Positions 44,315 through 52,849 of a stretch of 64,000 bases of DNA are shown here, in pieces; position 1 is the stretch's first letter; each line of letters opens with the position of its first letter. This DNA comes from UBA11400 sp964550435 (GTDB taxonomy: Bacteria > Bacteroidota > Rhodothermia > Balneolales > HLUCCA01): assembly GCA_964550435.1 (NCBI GenBank), contig CAZJZI010000008.1:1-64000 (forward strand), given 5' to 3'. Below the pieces are notes generated by a model. It made no database searches, was not told where the DNA came from, and saw only the letters and a list, made by a program, of their open reading frames with translations. A program made the position numbers and the translations under genes.

Positions 44315-45712
44315 TTATTCTGTGAATCCCCCACGTGTCATTACAATCGGATCCAGTGCTTTATCTAATTCCTCAGCAGAAAGATTGGTCATTTCCAATG
44401 CCACGTCTTTAAGTGATCTGTCCTCTTTATATGCTTTTTTTGCAATTTGAGCTGCTAGATCGTACCCAATAATAGGATTCAATGCCGTGACTAAAATTGG
44501 ATTTTTGTCAAGTTGCTCGCGCATTCTATCAGCGTTCACAATAATAGCTTTGACGGATTTATCTGCGAGATTTCGACTTACGTTCGAAATGATTTTAATT
44601 GATTCCAACAAGTTGTGAGCAGCTATTGGAAGCATGACATTCAATTCAAAGTTTCCAGCTTGTCCGGCAATCGTAATCGCAGCATCATTACCGATAACCT
44701 GAGCGCATACCATTGTTGTAGCCTCCTCAGCCACTGGATTAACTTTCCCTGGCATGATCGATGATCCAGGTTGTAAAGCTGCCAATTGGATGTCAGCTAA
44801 TCCACTTTTCGGTCCCGAGTTCATCCATCTGAGATCGTTTGCTATTTTCATCATACTGACTGCAATTGTTTTAAGCTGACCAGATAGCTCTACCGGAGCA
44901 TCAATAGTTGCCTGTGACTCAAAATGGTCTACAGCTTCCATAAATGATACACCAGTCATTGAAGAGATTTCCTTCGCAAAACGTGATCCAAATTCACTGT
45001 GAGTGTTGATTCCCGTACCTACTGCAGTTCCCCCCTGAGGTAGTTCACTTATTCTAGGAAGCACTGCTCTTACCCGTTCAGTACCAAGCGTTAGCTGTCG
45101 GGCGTAACCACCAAAGACTTGTTTAAACGTTACCGGCATAGCGTCCATCAAGTGTGTACGACCAGTTTTGACCACATCTCCATACTCGTTTGCTTTAGCG
45201 TCAAAAGCCTCTTTGAGATAATTTAATGATGGAATAAGTGAGTGTACAACTTCAAGTACCGCTGCTATTCTAATAGCGGTTGGAATTGCATCATTTGAGC
45301 TTTGTCCAAAGTTAACATGGTCATTGGGGTGAATTTTAACCTCTACGCCATCGACTTTAGCCATTTCATTGCCACGATTGGCAATTACTTCATTGGCATT
45401 CATATTTGTTGACGTCCCTGATCCTGTTTGAAAAATATCAATAGGGAAATGGTCATCAAGCTTCCCATCTATGACTTCCTGGGAAGCTTTCTGGATGTAT
45501 TGTGCAACAGTTTTATCTACTAGCCCTAGATCTGCATTGACTTTTGCTGCAGCAGATTTAATGTATCCAAGTGCTTTTATGAAAGATCTTCCGAATCGGA
45601 TACCGGAAATTGGAAAGTTTTCGACAGCACGCTGAGTTTGTGCGGCATAATATGCTCCAGCGGGTACTTTAACCTCACCCATGGAGTCTTTTTCAATTCT
45701 GAATTCGCTCAT
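44315..45712 (-). CDS. fumC: Class II fumarate hydratase
   Basis: 465 residues from the ATG at 45712 (MSEFRIEKDSMGEV), the usual length; an in-frame start 69 nt upstream would run through a terminator hairpin. It interconverts fumarate and malate in the citric acid cycle. Signatures: TGSGTSTNMNANEVIANR, GRTHLMDAMPVTF and the fumarase/aspartase motif GSSIMPGKVNP. The upstream dehydrogenase gene ends in a terminator only about 23 nt before this ATG, leaving no space for a normal promoter. Confidence 0.95.
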   Translation of the reverse strand: MSEFRIEKDSMGEVKVPAGAYYAAQTQRAVENFPISGIRFGRSFIKALGYIKSAAAKVNADLGLVDKTVAQYIQKASQEVIDGKLDDHFPIDIFQTGSGTSTNMNANEVIANRGNEMAKVDGVEVKIHPNDHVNFGQSSNDAIPTAIRIAAVLEVVHSLIPSLNYLKEAFDAKANEYGDVVKTGRTHLMDAMPVTFKQVFGGYARQLTLGTERVRAVLPRISELPQGGTAVGTGINTHSEFGSRFAKEISSMTGVSFMEAVDHFESQATIDAPVELSGQLKTIAVSMMKIANDLRWMNSGPKSGLADIQLAALQPGSSIMPGKVNPVAEEATTMVCAQVIGNDAAITIAGQAGNFELNVMLPIAAHNLLESIKIISNVSRNLADKSVKAIIVNADRMREQLDKNPILVTALNPIIGYDLAAQIAKKAYKEDRSLKDVALEMTNLSAEELDKALDPIVMTRGGFTE

Positions 45713-45734
45713 TGTAGTAATAATTTTTAGGTTC

Positions 45735-45762
45735 AAAAAAAAGGCCCCGCAAATGCGGAGCC
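45735..45762 (-). terminator. Terminator after the 2-oxoacid dehydrogenase gene
   Basis: On the minus strand GGCTCCGC, loop ATTT, then GCGGGGCC (45743-45762, one mismatch) is followed by eight T (45742-45735). It lies 38 nt after the dehydrogenase stop and ends about 23 nt before the fumC ATG. Confidence 0.88.
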
Positions 45763-45799
45763 AATTTGGTATTTCAAACAAGTAACTGACTACATCTGA

Positions 45800-47872
45800 T
45801 CAATAATTTCTGAGGTAATCAATTGCTTCTCGAATGTCTTTATCGTTTGGAAGTACATAATCTTCCATTGGATCCGCAAAAGGAATATACGAATATTTAG
45901 CAGCTACTCGCTTAATCGGAGCATCAAGATATTCGAATGCCTTATCGGCGATTTGTGCAGATATTTCAGATCCAAGCCCGATGAATTCCAAATCCTCATG
46001 TACTACCAACACTTTGTTGGTTTTTCGTACAGATTCTAAAACCATATCCATATCGAGTGGAACAATACTTCTCAGGTCTATAACTTCGATTTCATATCCG
46101 TCCTTAGCGTACTCCTTAGCCATATTCAAGCTTTTTTGTACCAAGGCACCGTAAGTAACGATAGTAAGATCTTTACCTTCACGAACCATTTTACCTTTTC
46201 CGATCTCTATGAGATAATCGGCGTCAGGTTCCGGAGAACGCGAAAATCCTTGCCGATACAATGCCTTATGTTCAAGGAACAAAATTGGATCATCAGAACG
46301 AATTGCTGTTTTGAGAAGTCCCTTAGCATCTGCTGCTGTGCTGGGTAATACAATTTTAAAGCCTGGAATGTGGCCAAATATTGATTCAATGTTCTGTGAA
46401 TGGCATAATCCACCGTGAATGTATCCGCCTATTGGAACACGGATAACCATTGGAGCTCCAAAATGATTATGGGATCTGTATCTTAATGATGGAACCTGGT
46501 TGCGTAACTGCTGCATAGCAGGCCAAATGTAATCACCAAACTGTATCTCAACCACAGGTTTATATCCTTGAATAGCAAGCCCACATGCTGTTCCAATAAT
46601 AGATGCTTCGGCTAGTGGTGAATTATAGCAACGATCTGCCCCATACTTCTCGGTAAGCCCTCTGGTAGCAGTAAACACCCCACCTTTACCACCTGCAACA
46701 TCCTCTCCGAAGACAATCACCCGCTCGTCACGAGCCATCTCTTCGTCTATGGCATGGTTTATGGCATCAACAATAACAATCGGTTCACCTGTCGGTTCTG
46801 TGGCTTCGTATTCAAGTCCAAGATCTTTCTCAGAATACATAAAGCGAACACCATCTTCCGGTTTTGGATCATCCTGTTTCAAACACCATTCAGTATCTGC
46901 ATCAATTTGCTTACGTACTTCTTCCTTGATAATCTGGAGTTCCGTTTCAGTAGCGATCCCATTCTCGATTAATTTTTCTCCCAATTTCAGGATAGGGTCG
47001 GATAATCTGTCCTCTTCAAGTTCCTCAGGAGTGCGGTATTTCCTGTGATCATCAGAGCTTGAATGTGGTAGTAATCGTACAACATGTGCATGAACCAGTG
47101 AAGGGCCCTCTCCTGCTCTGGCTCTCTTTACAGCAGCCTGCATAGCTGCATATGAGTTTAAATAGTCCGTACCATCTACTTCAAATATTTGCAAATTCTG
47201 AAATCCACTTACTGACTTGGAAATACTATGATTGCTAGTCTGTTCAGTTATAGGCACACTGATGGCATATTTATTGTCTTGCACAACAACGATTAATGGC
47301 GCTTTGATTCTAGTTGCCCAATTAATCATTTCGAAGAAGGTACCCTGAGATGTTGCTCCATCACCAAGAGATACATAAGTTACCTCATCATTACCATTTC
47401 TCATTGTCCCCTGAGCCACTCCAAGGCTTGGAAGGTACTGTGCACCCAGGGCACTTGAAACTGATACGATTCTTAACTCGCTTGAATTAAAGTGCGAAGG
47501 CATCTGTTTACCGTGAGATGTATCTGTAACCTTAGACAAGTGTGCAGAAAGTAAATCCTTGGAGGTCATTCCCAATCCAAGTGCCAGAGACATATCACGA
47601 TAATATGGAAGTGCCCAGTCCTTCCCAGGTGTCATATTTTTAGCCGCTGCCATTTGAATGGCCTCGTGTCCAGAGCAGCCAATATGAAAAAAACCTTTCC
47701 CTTGTTTCAGGAGAATAAGCATTTTGTCATCAAGTCGGCGTGACACGTGCATAGTTCGATAGACCTCAAGTAACTCTTCTTTACTGAAGTTCTTGATGCT
47801 CGCTGATCTAATCTTATATTTTGAAGTCGCAGGCACTAGGGACCCTGCTCTAGTTAACGTCTTTTCACTCAT
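45800..47872 (-). CDS. Fused 2-oxoacid dehydrogenase E1 alpha-beta subunit
   Basis: 690 residues. The first half (about 1-345) is the alpha chain with the thiamine diphosphate motif GDGATSQG...NKYAIS (about 172-205) and YRDMSLALGLGMT; the second half (about 365-690) is the beta chain with EDVAGGKGGVFTATRGL, FGDYIWPAMQQLRNQ and GGYIHGGLCHSQ. Such fused E1 enzymes are common in Bacteroidota and act on branched-chain 2-oxoacids or pyruvate; substrate is not decided by sequence alone, though the closest resemblance is to the branched-chain (2-oxoisovalerate) type. The E2 and E3 genes are not here. Its promoter overlaps a perfect inverted repeat. Confidence 0.9.
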   Translation of the reverse strand: MSEKTLTRAGSLVPATSKYKIRSASIKNFSKEELLEVYRTMHVSRRLDDKMLILLKQGKGFFHIGCSGHEAIQMAAAKNMTPGKDWALPYYRDMSLALGLGMTSKDLLSAHLSKVTDTSHGKQMPSHFNSSELRIVSVSSALGAQYLPSLGVAQGTMRNGNDEVTYVSLGDGATSQGTFFEMINWATRIKAPLIVVVQDNKYAISVPITEQTSNHSISKSVSGFQNLQIFEVDGTDYLNSYAAMQAAVKRARAGEGPSLVHAHVVRLLPHSSSDDHRKYRTPEELEEDRLSDPILKLGEKLIENGIATETELQIIKEEVRKQIDADTEWCLKQDDPKPEDGVRFMYSEKDLGLEYEATEPTGEPIVIVDAINHAIDEEMARDERVIVFGEDVAGGKGGVFTATRGLTEKYGADRCYNSPLAEASIIGTACGLAIQGYKPVVEIQFGDYIWPAMQQLRNQVPSLRYRSHNHFGAPMVIRVPIGGYIHGGLCHSQNIESIFGHIPGFKIVLPSTAADAKGLLKTAIRSDDPILFLEHKALYRQGFSRSPEPDADYLIEIGKGKMVREGKDLTIVTYGALVQKSLNMAKEYAKDGYEIEVIDLRSIVPLDMDMVLESVRKTNKVLVVHEDLEFIGLGSEISAQIADKAFEYLDAPIKRVAAKYSYIPFADPMEDYVLPNDKDIREAIDYLRNY

Positions 47873-47914
47873 GTACTTATAATTTTAAGAGAAGCGGAGT
47901 AAGTTATTGCGTCC

Positions 47915-47952
47915 CAAAAATACAGTTTTTCGTTTGTTCTTACAAACGAAAA
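47915..47952 (-). promoter_or_regulatory. Promoter of the E1 gene overlapping a perfect inverted repeat
   Basis: On the minus strand TTTG (47946-47943), a 20-nt spacer and TATTTTTG (47922-47915) match the Bacteroidota -33/-7 consensus fully. The same stretch carries an 11-bp perfect inverted repeat with a 4-nt loop (TTTTCGTTTGT at 47927-47937 and ACAAACGAAAA at 47942-47952) covering the -33 box and most of the spacer, placed as a repressor site would be. It may also end the upstream acyltransferase transcript as a hairpin. The ATG is about 36 nt past the predicted start point. Confidence 0.7.
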
Positions 47953-47995
47953 CCCACCTTTTACTGACTTTATCAGACCTAGAGATATGCGTATC

Positions 47996-49147
47996 TTATT
48001 GTTTTTTATAAACGCGATATTTCTTTTCTTCAATAGCACCAAGTCTTACAGCGACATTTATCATGCTCGTGTTGGTTTCGAGTAACCAGCTCAATTCAGA
48101 TGAACTGAAACCACGACGGATACCATTCATGACACTCCGTTGGTGCATCATTGTATCGATACCTTTACCTTGCCATTCAGGAAGAACTCCCATTAGAGCA
48201 GTTCTGATTTGACGAATTTTATTTTTGTAGTAGAGTAATTTAAATATTCCAAATGGGAACAATCTTCCACCCATTTTTTTAAACACCTGATTCATGTCAG
48301 GTAATGATATTGAAAATGCGACTGGTTGTCCATCAACTTCGGCAATATGGGCAAAGTCAACATCTATGATCATCTTGAGTTCCTTAACAAGATAATCGAA
48401 CTCTGCTTCAGAAACCGGAGCGAATCCCCAGTTCTTTGCCCACGCTTTGTTAAATATGTCACGAATGACGACTGCTTCAGATTTTAGATTCTTCAAATTC
48501 ACATCTCTGATTACCAAATTCGGAAGCCGTCTCTTAACGATTTCGTCTGCACGGTTAATTTTGTCTTTATCCAGATGTACTTCATCTATTCTGAAAGCCA
48601 ATAGATCTACTTTTTTCTCGTATCCAGCTGCTTGGATTAGTTTATCGTAATATGGATAATTATATGGCATCATCAGTCCGGGCTCTTTATCAAACCCTTC
48701 AATTAGCACACCAATCTCACCCATCATACTTGGGCTAAATGGACCATAAATGGTTTTTAGTCCTTTATTCTTAAACCAACCTTCGGCTACTTTAAATAGT
48801 AAATTTGCGACTTGCTGATTATCAATACACTCGAAAAATCCAAAAAAACCGGCTTCTTCATTATTAAACCGATTGAATGCCTTATTGTGTATCGCGGCTA
48901 TCCTACCTGCAGGTTTTCCATTAAACTCCGCTACGAATAGTGCCATTTCAGCATCTTTGAAAAAAGGATGATGCTGGGTATCCAGAATCTCTTTTTGTTG
49001 GATTCTGAGTGGAGGAATCCATTGTTCTGCATCTTTGTAAAGCAGATATGGAAACTCTATAAACTTTTTGAAATCTTTTTTGTCGGCTACGATAGTAACA
49101 CTGCTTTGAGAAGGTACTATATCGTTTTTAGCGGCAAAAGATGCCAT
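47996..49147 (-). CDS. GNAT-fold acyltransferase (YghO-like), putative ceramide synthase
   Basis: 383 residues. It has the pattern of the YghO-like GNAT family: FIEFPYLLYKDAEQWIPPL near residue 33, HPFFKDAEMALFVAE, GRIAAIHNKAFNRF, FFGFFECID, YGPFSPSMMGEIGVLIEGF and MPYNYPYYDKLI. Bacterial ceramide synthase (bCerS in Caulobacter) is likewise a GNAT-type acyltransferase encoded near spt. Its ATG overlaps the stop of the serine palmitoyltransferase-like gene (TGATG), so the two products are made together; N-acylation of a sphingoid base is therefore the best guess. The C-terminal region (about 300-383) looks like the acyl-CoA binding part (GVLPEWQGKGID). Not proven. Confidence 0.72.
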   Translation of the reverse strand: MASFAAKNDIVPSQSSVTIVADKKDFKKFIEFPYLLYKDAEQWIPPLRIQQKEILDTQHHPFFKDAEMALFVAEFNGKPAGRIAAIHNKAFNRFNNEEAGFFGFFECIDNQQVANLLFKVAEGWFKNKGLKTIYGPFSPSMMGEIGVLIEGFDKEPGLMMPYNYPYYDKLIQAAGYEKKVDLLAFRIDEVHLDKDKINRADEIVKRRLPNLVIRDVNLKNLKSEAVVIRDIFNKAWAKNWGFAPVSEAEFDYLVKELKMIIDVDFAHIAEVDGQPVAFSISLPDMNQVFKKMGGRLFPFGIFKLLYYKNKIRQIRTALMGVLPEWQGKGIDTMMHQRSVMNGIRRGFSSSELSWLLETNTSMINVAVRLGAIEEKKYRVYKKQ

Positions 49148-50388
49148 CAGGCTTCAATCAAAGAGTGACCGTTACTATCGATAATTCCGTGTTTGATACC
49201 AACTTTTTTGAACGCATCCAGAATGAAATCCAGTTGATCGTTGGTATGTGTAGCACTATAGCTGGTTCTAACCAAAGACTGACCACGAGGTACGGCAGGT
49301 GGTACTACTGCATTGACATAGACACCTGACTCGAACAAGTCTTTCCAGAACTGAAAGCATTTGAACATCTCCCCAATTACAACAGGTATGATAGGTGTTT
49401 GAGAAGTCCACATATTGAAACCTAATTGACTCAAACCGGATCTCATGTAATCAGATATCTCTTTGAGCCTATCCAGTCTCCAGGTTTCTTCCTGAAGTAT
49501 TTCAAGCGCTTTAAGTACAGTTGCTACATTTGCAGGAGGCATTGATGCACTAAAAATATGTGCAGGAGAAACGTGTCTTATATATTCGATCACTTTGTAA
49601 TCTCCAACAAGGAAACCACCTAGAGACGCAAAAGACTTGGAAAAGGTCCCACTTATTAGATCCACATCATCGAGTAATCCGAATGCTGATGCTGAACCAC
49701 GTCCGGCTTCACCAATTACCCCGATAGCGTGTGCATCATCCAGATATAGACGGGCGCCGAATTCTTTGGCTAAAGAAACAAGTTCAGGAATGTTGGCAAG
49801 TGCACCTGACATTGAAAACACACCATCACTGACAATAATCTTACCAACTTTCGGATCTTCTCTCTCGAGTAGTTTACGAAGATGATCCATGTCGTTATGA
49901 GTAAATCTGACTGTCTTTGCCGCTGAACAAAGAGTACCCACTACAATACATGCATGGTTGTCTTTATCAGAAAAAATTACATCATTTCGACCTGCAATAG
50001 TTTGTATTGAACCCTCATTGGTCTGATACCCTGTACTGAACAAAACACACGCTTCTTTTCTCATGAATACTGCGAGTTTTTCTTCAAGTTCAAGGTGAAT
50101 ATCAAGTGTACCATTCAGATAACGCGACCCGGTACATCCAGATCCATATTTCAAAATAGCAGCACGGGCAGCCTCAAGTACCCGTGGATCGTTTGTCAAT
50201 CCAAGGTAATTATTAGATCCGGCCATGATTACTTCACGCCCTTCAATCTTCACAACGGTACCATCGGTGGCCGTAAGTGGTTTGAAATAGGGATATAATC
50301 CCGAAGCTCTTACTTCTTCAGCTTTAGTGAATTCGTAGGCTTTATTGAAAATGTCGTTTGGTCTTACACCCGTTTGTGGATTGGCCAT
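49147..50388 (-). CDS. Serine palmitoyltransferase-like alpha-oxoamine synthase
   Basis: 413 residues of the PLP-dependent alpha-oxoamine synthase family. The PLP lysine is Lys251 in SGTFSKSFAS, with Asp217/His220 in LYLDDAHAIG and the stacking His145 in DKDNHACI. GSGCTGSRYLNGTLDIHLELE (82-102) is shared by SPT, KBL and AONS. Compared with biotin-pathway AONS it is longer, with an N-terminal extension of about 25 residues, no bio genes are nearby, and it is coupled to a GNAT acyltransferase beside glycosyltransferases. SPT, which condenses serine with a fatty acyl-CoA or ACP to start sphingolipid synthesis, is the best call; AONS or KBL remain possible. A full-consensus promoter lies just upstream. 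Confidence 0.8.
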   Translation of the reverse strand: MANPQTGVRPNDIFNKAYEFTKAEEVRASGLYPYFKPLTATDGTVVKIEGREVIMAGSNNYLGLTNDPRVLEAARAAILKYGSGCTGSRYLNGTLDIHLELEEKLAVFMRKEACVLFSTGYQTNEGSIQTIAGRNDVIFSDKDNHACIVVGTLCSAAKTVRFTHNDMDHLRKLLEREDPKVGKIIVSDGVFSMSGALANIPELVSLAKEFGARLYLDDAHAIGVIGEAGRGSASAFGLLDDVDLISGTFSKSFASLGGFLVGDYKVIEYIRHVSPAHIFSASMPPANVATVLKALEILQEETWRLDRLKEISDYMRSGLSQLGFNMWTSQTPIIPVVIGEMFKCFQFWKDLFESGVYVNAVVPPAVPRGQSLVRTSYSATHTNDQLDFILDAFKKVGIKHGIIDSNGHSLIEA

Positions 50389-50425
50389 CCTAAATAATTC
50401 TAGACTTTACGTTAATTTAATGTTA

Positions 50426-50456
50426 CAAATATAGGTAGTATTCACTTGCAATCAAA
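50426..50456 (-). promoter_or_regulatory. Consensus Bacteroidota promoter of the spt-acyltransferase pair
   Basis: On the minus strand TTTG (50456-50453), a 19-nt spacer and TATATTTG (50433-50426) match the -33/-7 consensus TTTG-N19-TAnnTTTG in every position. The predicted start lies about 30 nt before the ATG at 50388, so the pair is expressed independently of the upstream glycosyltransferase genes. Confidence 0.82.
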
Positions 50457-50478
50457 TGCTGTTAACAGCTCAAATTCG

Positions 50479-51606
50479 TCATTTTCTTGATTCGCAAACC
50501 TGGACTAAATAATCTGTGTATCGAGTTGCAACCTTTTCCCATGTAAAATTATCAAACACATACGATTTACAACTTTCCGAAAGTTCTGTTATGTCGGAGG
50601 AGAGTAATTCATTTATAACTGATGCAAACCTGGAAAAATCTCCAACGGCAATTTTATATCCGTTCTTACCGTCAGTAATTACATCTTTTATACCTTCTAA
50701 GTCAGAAGCAACAACAGGAGTTCCCAAAAGATTCGCTTCAAGCATCACTACACCAAAACCTTCCATATCTCCTGGTACAACTATGTTGGGCATGACAAAC
50801 AAATCTGAGGCACAATATGAGATATTTAATACTTCATCTGGCTGTTTTCCAAGCAGATAAACACTCTTTTCTACTTTCAGATCAGCTATTGCTTTTTGAA
50901 TCGACTGTCGTTCGGGTCCGTCACCAAGAATTAGATATACTACATTATCTCCTAATCGTGGTATTACATTAGTAATAAACCATGCATGTCCCTTTCTCTT
51001 TACCAATCTACCGGTAGTCAAAATGATCTTTTTATTCTCAAGATCCCTGCCAATGAGTCGACCTATCGATTTTCGAGCTTCTGTTTTATTACAATCGCCA
51101 ACATTGAAATCATCGGGTGAGAATCCATTTGGAATTGCTACCCCTTTTTCGGGTATCATTCCACGATCAATACATGCTTGCCGAGTAGCGCGACTAACGC
51201 TTATGACCCCATCTAGTGCACTAAATATCTTGGGTACGTACTTTTGATAAAAGTAAACCGGCAATGTTACGTCCTGACCGTGGTTAATAGTGACCATAGG
51301 CACGTTGATGCGCTTTCTCAAAAAGGGTGCCAGAGCTGCCGTCACCATCGAAGAAAAAAGGACAACATCGGGTTTGAAAGCTTCTACTTTTGAAGGTAAT
51401 TCAACCAGGTTTTTGAGCAAAAACTTGGTGGTAGATAATCCAATATTACCCCATTCGGCTTCCAACTTAATGGTCTCAATAGTTACGTTTGGATTTCGTT
51501 TTAATGTTTCAACCAGTTGCAGGCTAACACGTTGCATGCCACCCATGTTCTTCAAAGGTGCGTCAAACGGTGGATGTAAATGCGTCAAATAAAGAATCTT
51601 AAGCAT
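50479..51606 (-). CDS. Glycosyltransferase, GT4 family (first of coupled pair's downstream member)
   Basis: 375 residues, GT-B fold. The N-terminal half holds YLTHLHPPFDAPLKNMGGMQR; the C-terminal nucleotide-sugar part has ILTTGRLVKRKGHAW, LGDGPERQSIQKAI and EGFGVVMLEANLLGTPVVASD, with the E-x7-E motif of GT4 retaining enzymes. It moves a sugar from a nucleotide donor to an acceptor on the cytoplasmic side. Its ATG overlaps the stop of the upstream glycosyltransferase (TAATG), so the two act as a pair. Placed beside spt, the acceptor may be a ceramide; this is inference. Confidence 0.85.
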   Translation of the reverse strand: MLKILYLTHLHPPFDAPLKNMGGMQRVSLQLVETLKRNPNVTIETIKLEAEWGNIGLSTTKFLLKNLVELPSKVEAFKPDVVLFSSMVTAALAPFLRKRINVPMVTINHGQDVTLPVYFYQKYVPKIFSALDGVISVSRATRQACIDRGMIPEKGVAIPNGFSPDDFNVGDCNKTEARKSIGRLIGRDLENKKIILTTGRLVKRKGHAWFITNVIPRLGDNVVYLILGDGPERQSIQKAIADLKVEKSVYLLGKQPDEVLNISYCASDLFVMPNIVVPGDMEGFGVVMLEANLLGTPVVASDLEGIKDVITDGKNGYKIAVGDFSRFASVINELLSSDITELSESCKSYVFDNFTWEKVATRYTDYLVQVCESRK

Positions 51607-52757
51607 TACCCTCTTGTGGATTTAAACATTTCTATAGCTTCGTTATAGTTACAAACAAGTTGTGAAAAAATTTGGTCCCAGGTAAATCTGGAAGCAAACT
51701 CGATGGCGTTCCTTCCCATTTGTTTTCGTAGATTCTCGTCATGAGATAACAATAAAATTCTGTCAATAAACTCATTCTCATCTTTTGGAGTGACCAGGAA
51801 TCCGTTGTAACCATGGTCCACTAATGATCTGTTTCCCTGGGCATTCGCAACCACAACTGGAACTCCACTGGCCTGCGCCTCAAGGGTCACATTTCCAAAT
51901 GTCTCGGTAATGGAAGGGAACATAAAAACATCACTACTTGCGTAGATTCGGGCAAGATTCTCACCTTTTTGATAACCAACGAAACAAGTGTTTGGCATAG
52001 TCGACCTAAGTTCATCACCTGCTGGACCTTCACCAACTATAACAGTTTTGATTTTAGGATTCCGTTTGTGAAGTTCATTAAATACTGCTCGGAGAGTCCT
52101 CATTTCTTTTTCCCAAACAAGTCGGGAAACAAAACTAACTACCACATCATCTTTTTGAATACCATTATCAGTTCGCCACTCCTCATCTCTTTTCGTAGGA
52201 TTAAACGCGTCAGGTTCTATACCTCTAGCCCAAATTCTGAGGCCGTCCCGAATTCCATGTTTTGCTAGCCCCGTAATCATAGATTCTGACGGGACGTACG
52301 TATGCACGCAGTTGCCGTAGAAAAAACGAAGATACGCCCACAATGCTGGTTCAAGCAGACTCATTTTATAGTATTCCAGATAACTGGAAAAATGAGTGTG
52401 ATAGGATGAGACTACTGCATAATTTCGATCTATAGAGAACATTAATGCCTGCAAACCCGTGTAATCAGGTGTAGCTATGTGAACAAGATTTGGATTAAAA
52501 TGAGCAATTTCATTCTTGATCTTATCGGTCAAACCCAATCCAATTCTGTATTCTGCTCGCCCAGGCATAGCATAAGATGGAATAGCAATCAATTTTCCTG
52601 CATGCTTAATTGGCGGATTATCGATGGTTGGTGCAACTATTAATACATCATGCCCATGGGACTCCAGATATCGGACAAGTCGATTTAACGTTAATGAAAC
52701 ACCATCCGGCACATGGTTGTAATTACCCGTTACTAATACTATTCTGAGTTTGTTCAT
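51606..52757 (-). CDS. Glycosyltransferase, GT4 family (MgtA/SqdX-like)
   Basis: 383 residues from the ATG at 52757 (MNKLRIVLVTGNY). An in-frame start 78 nt further upstream would run through the operator-like dyad and is unlikely. VTGNYNHVPDGVSLTLNRLVRYLESHGHDV and SSYHTHFSSYLEYY resemble lipid-linked hexosyltransferases of the MgtA/SqdX group. VSRLVWEKEMRTL, GEGPAGDEL and PSITETFGNVTLEAQASGVPVV are the donor-site motifs. Relatives glycosylate membrane lipids (mannosyl, sulfoquinovosyl or glucosyl diacylglycerol), which fits a glycolipid locus. First gene of the minus-strand pair. Confidence 0.85.
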   Translation of the reverse strand: MNKLRIVLVTGNYNHVPDGVSLTLNRLVRYLESHGHDVLIVAPTIDNPPIKHAGKLIAIPSYAMPGRAEYRIGLGLTDKIKNEIAHFNPNLVHIATPDYTGLQALMFSIDRNYAVVSSYHTHFSSYLEYYKMSLLEPALWAYLRFFYGNCVHTYVPSESMITGLAKHGIRDGLRIWARGIEPDAFNPTKRDEEWRTDNGIQKDDVVVSFVSRLVWEKEMRTLRAVFNELHKRNPKIKTVIVGEGPAGDELRSTMPNTCFVGYQKGENLARIYASSDVFMFPSITETFGNVTLEAQASGVPVVVANAQGNRSLVDHGYNGFLVTPKDENEFIDRILLLSHDENLRKQMGRNAIEFASRFTWDQIFSQLVCNYNEAIEMFKSTRG

Positions 52758-52849
52758 TTTAACTATGTGAACACGTAAAATGATGCTTATTTTACGTGAA
52801 ATATGAGCTCCGAAAGCGGTTTGCACAAACTTCAAATATACGAAATATT
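52758..52849. promoter_or_regulatory. Divergent promoter with a perfect 10-bp dyad (putative operator)
   Basis: The 92 nt between the glycosyltransferase pair and the reductase/epimerase gene contain CACGTAAAAT (52772-52781), a 7-nt spacer GATGCTT and ATTTTACGTG (52789-52798): a perfect inverted repeat spanning 27 bp. It lies 15 nt upstream of one start and 51 nt upstream of the other, so a dimeric regulator bound there could control both directions. No regulator gene is adjacent. Confidence 0.65.

Noticed and set aside
49147..50388. Reading the PLP enzyme as 8-amino-7-oxononanoate synthase (biotin)
   Set aside because: No biotin genes are nearby, and it is longer than usual AONS and translationally coupled to a GNAT acyltransferase next to lipid-type glycosyltransferases; SPT fits better, though AONS is not excluded.
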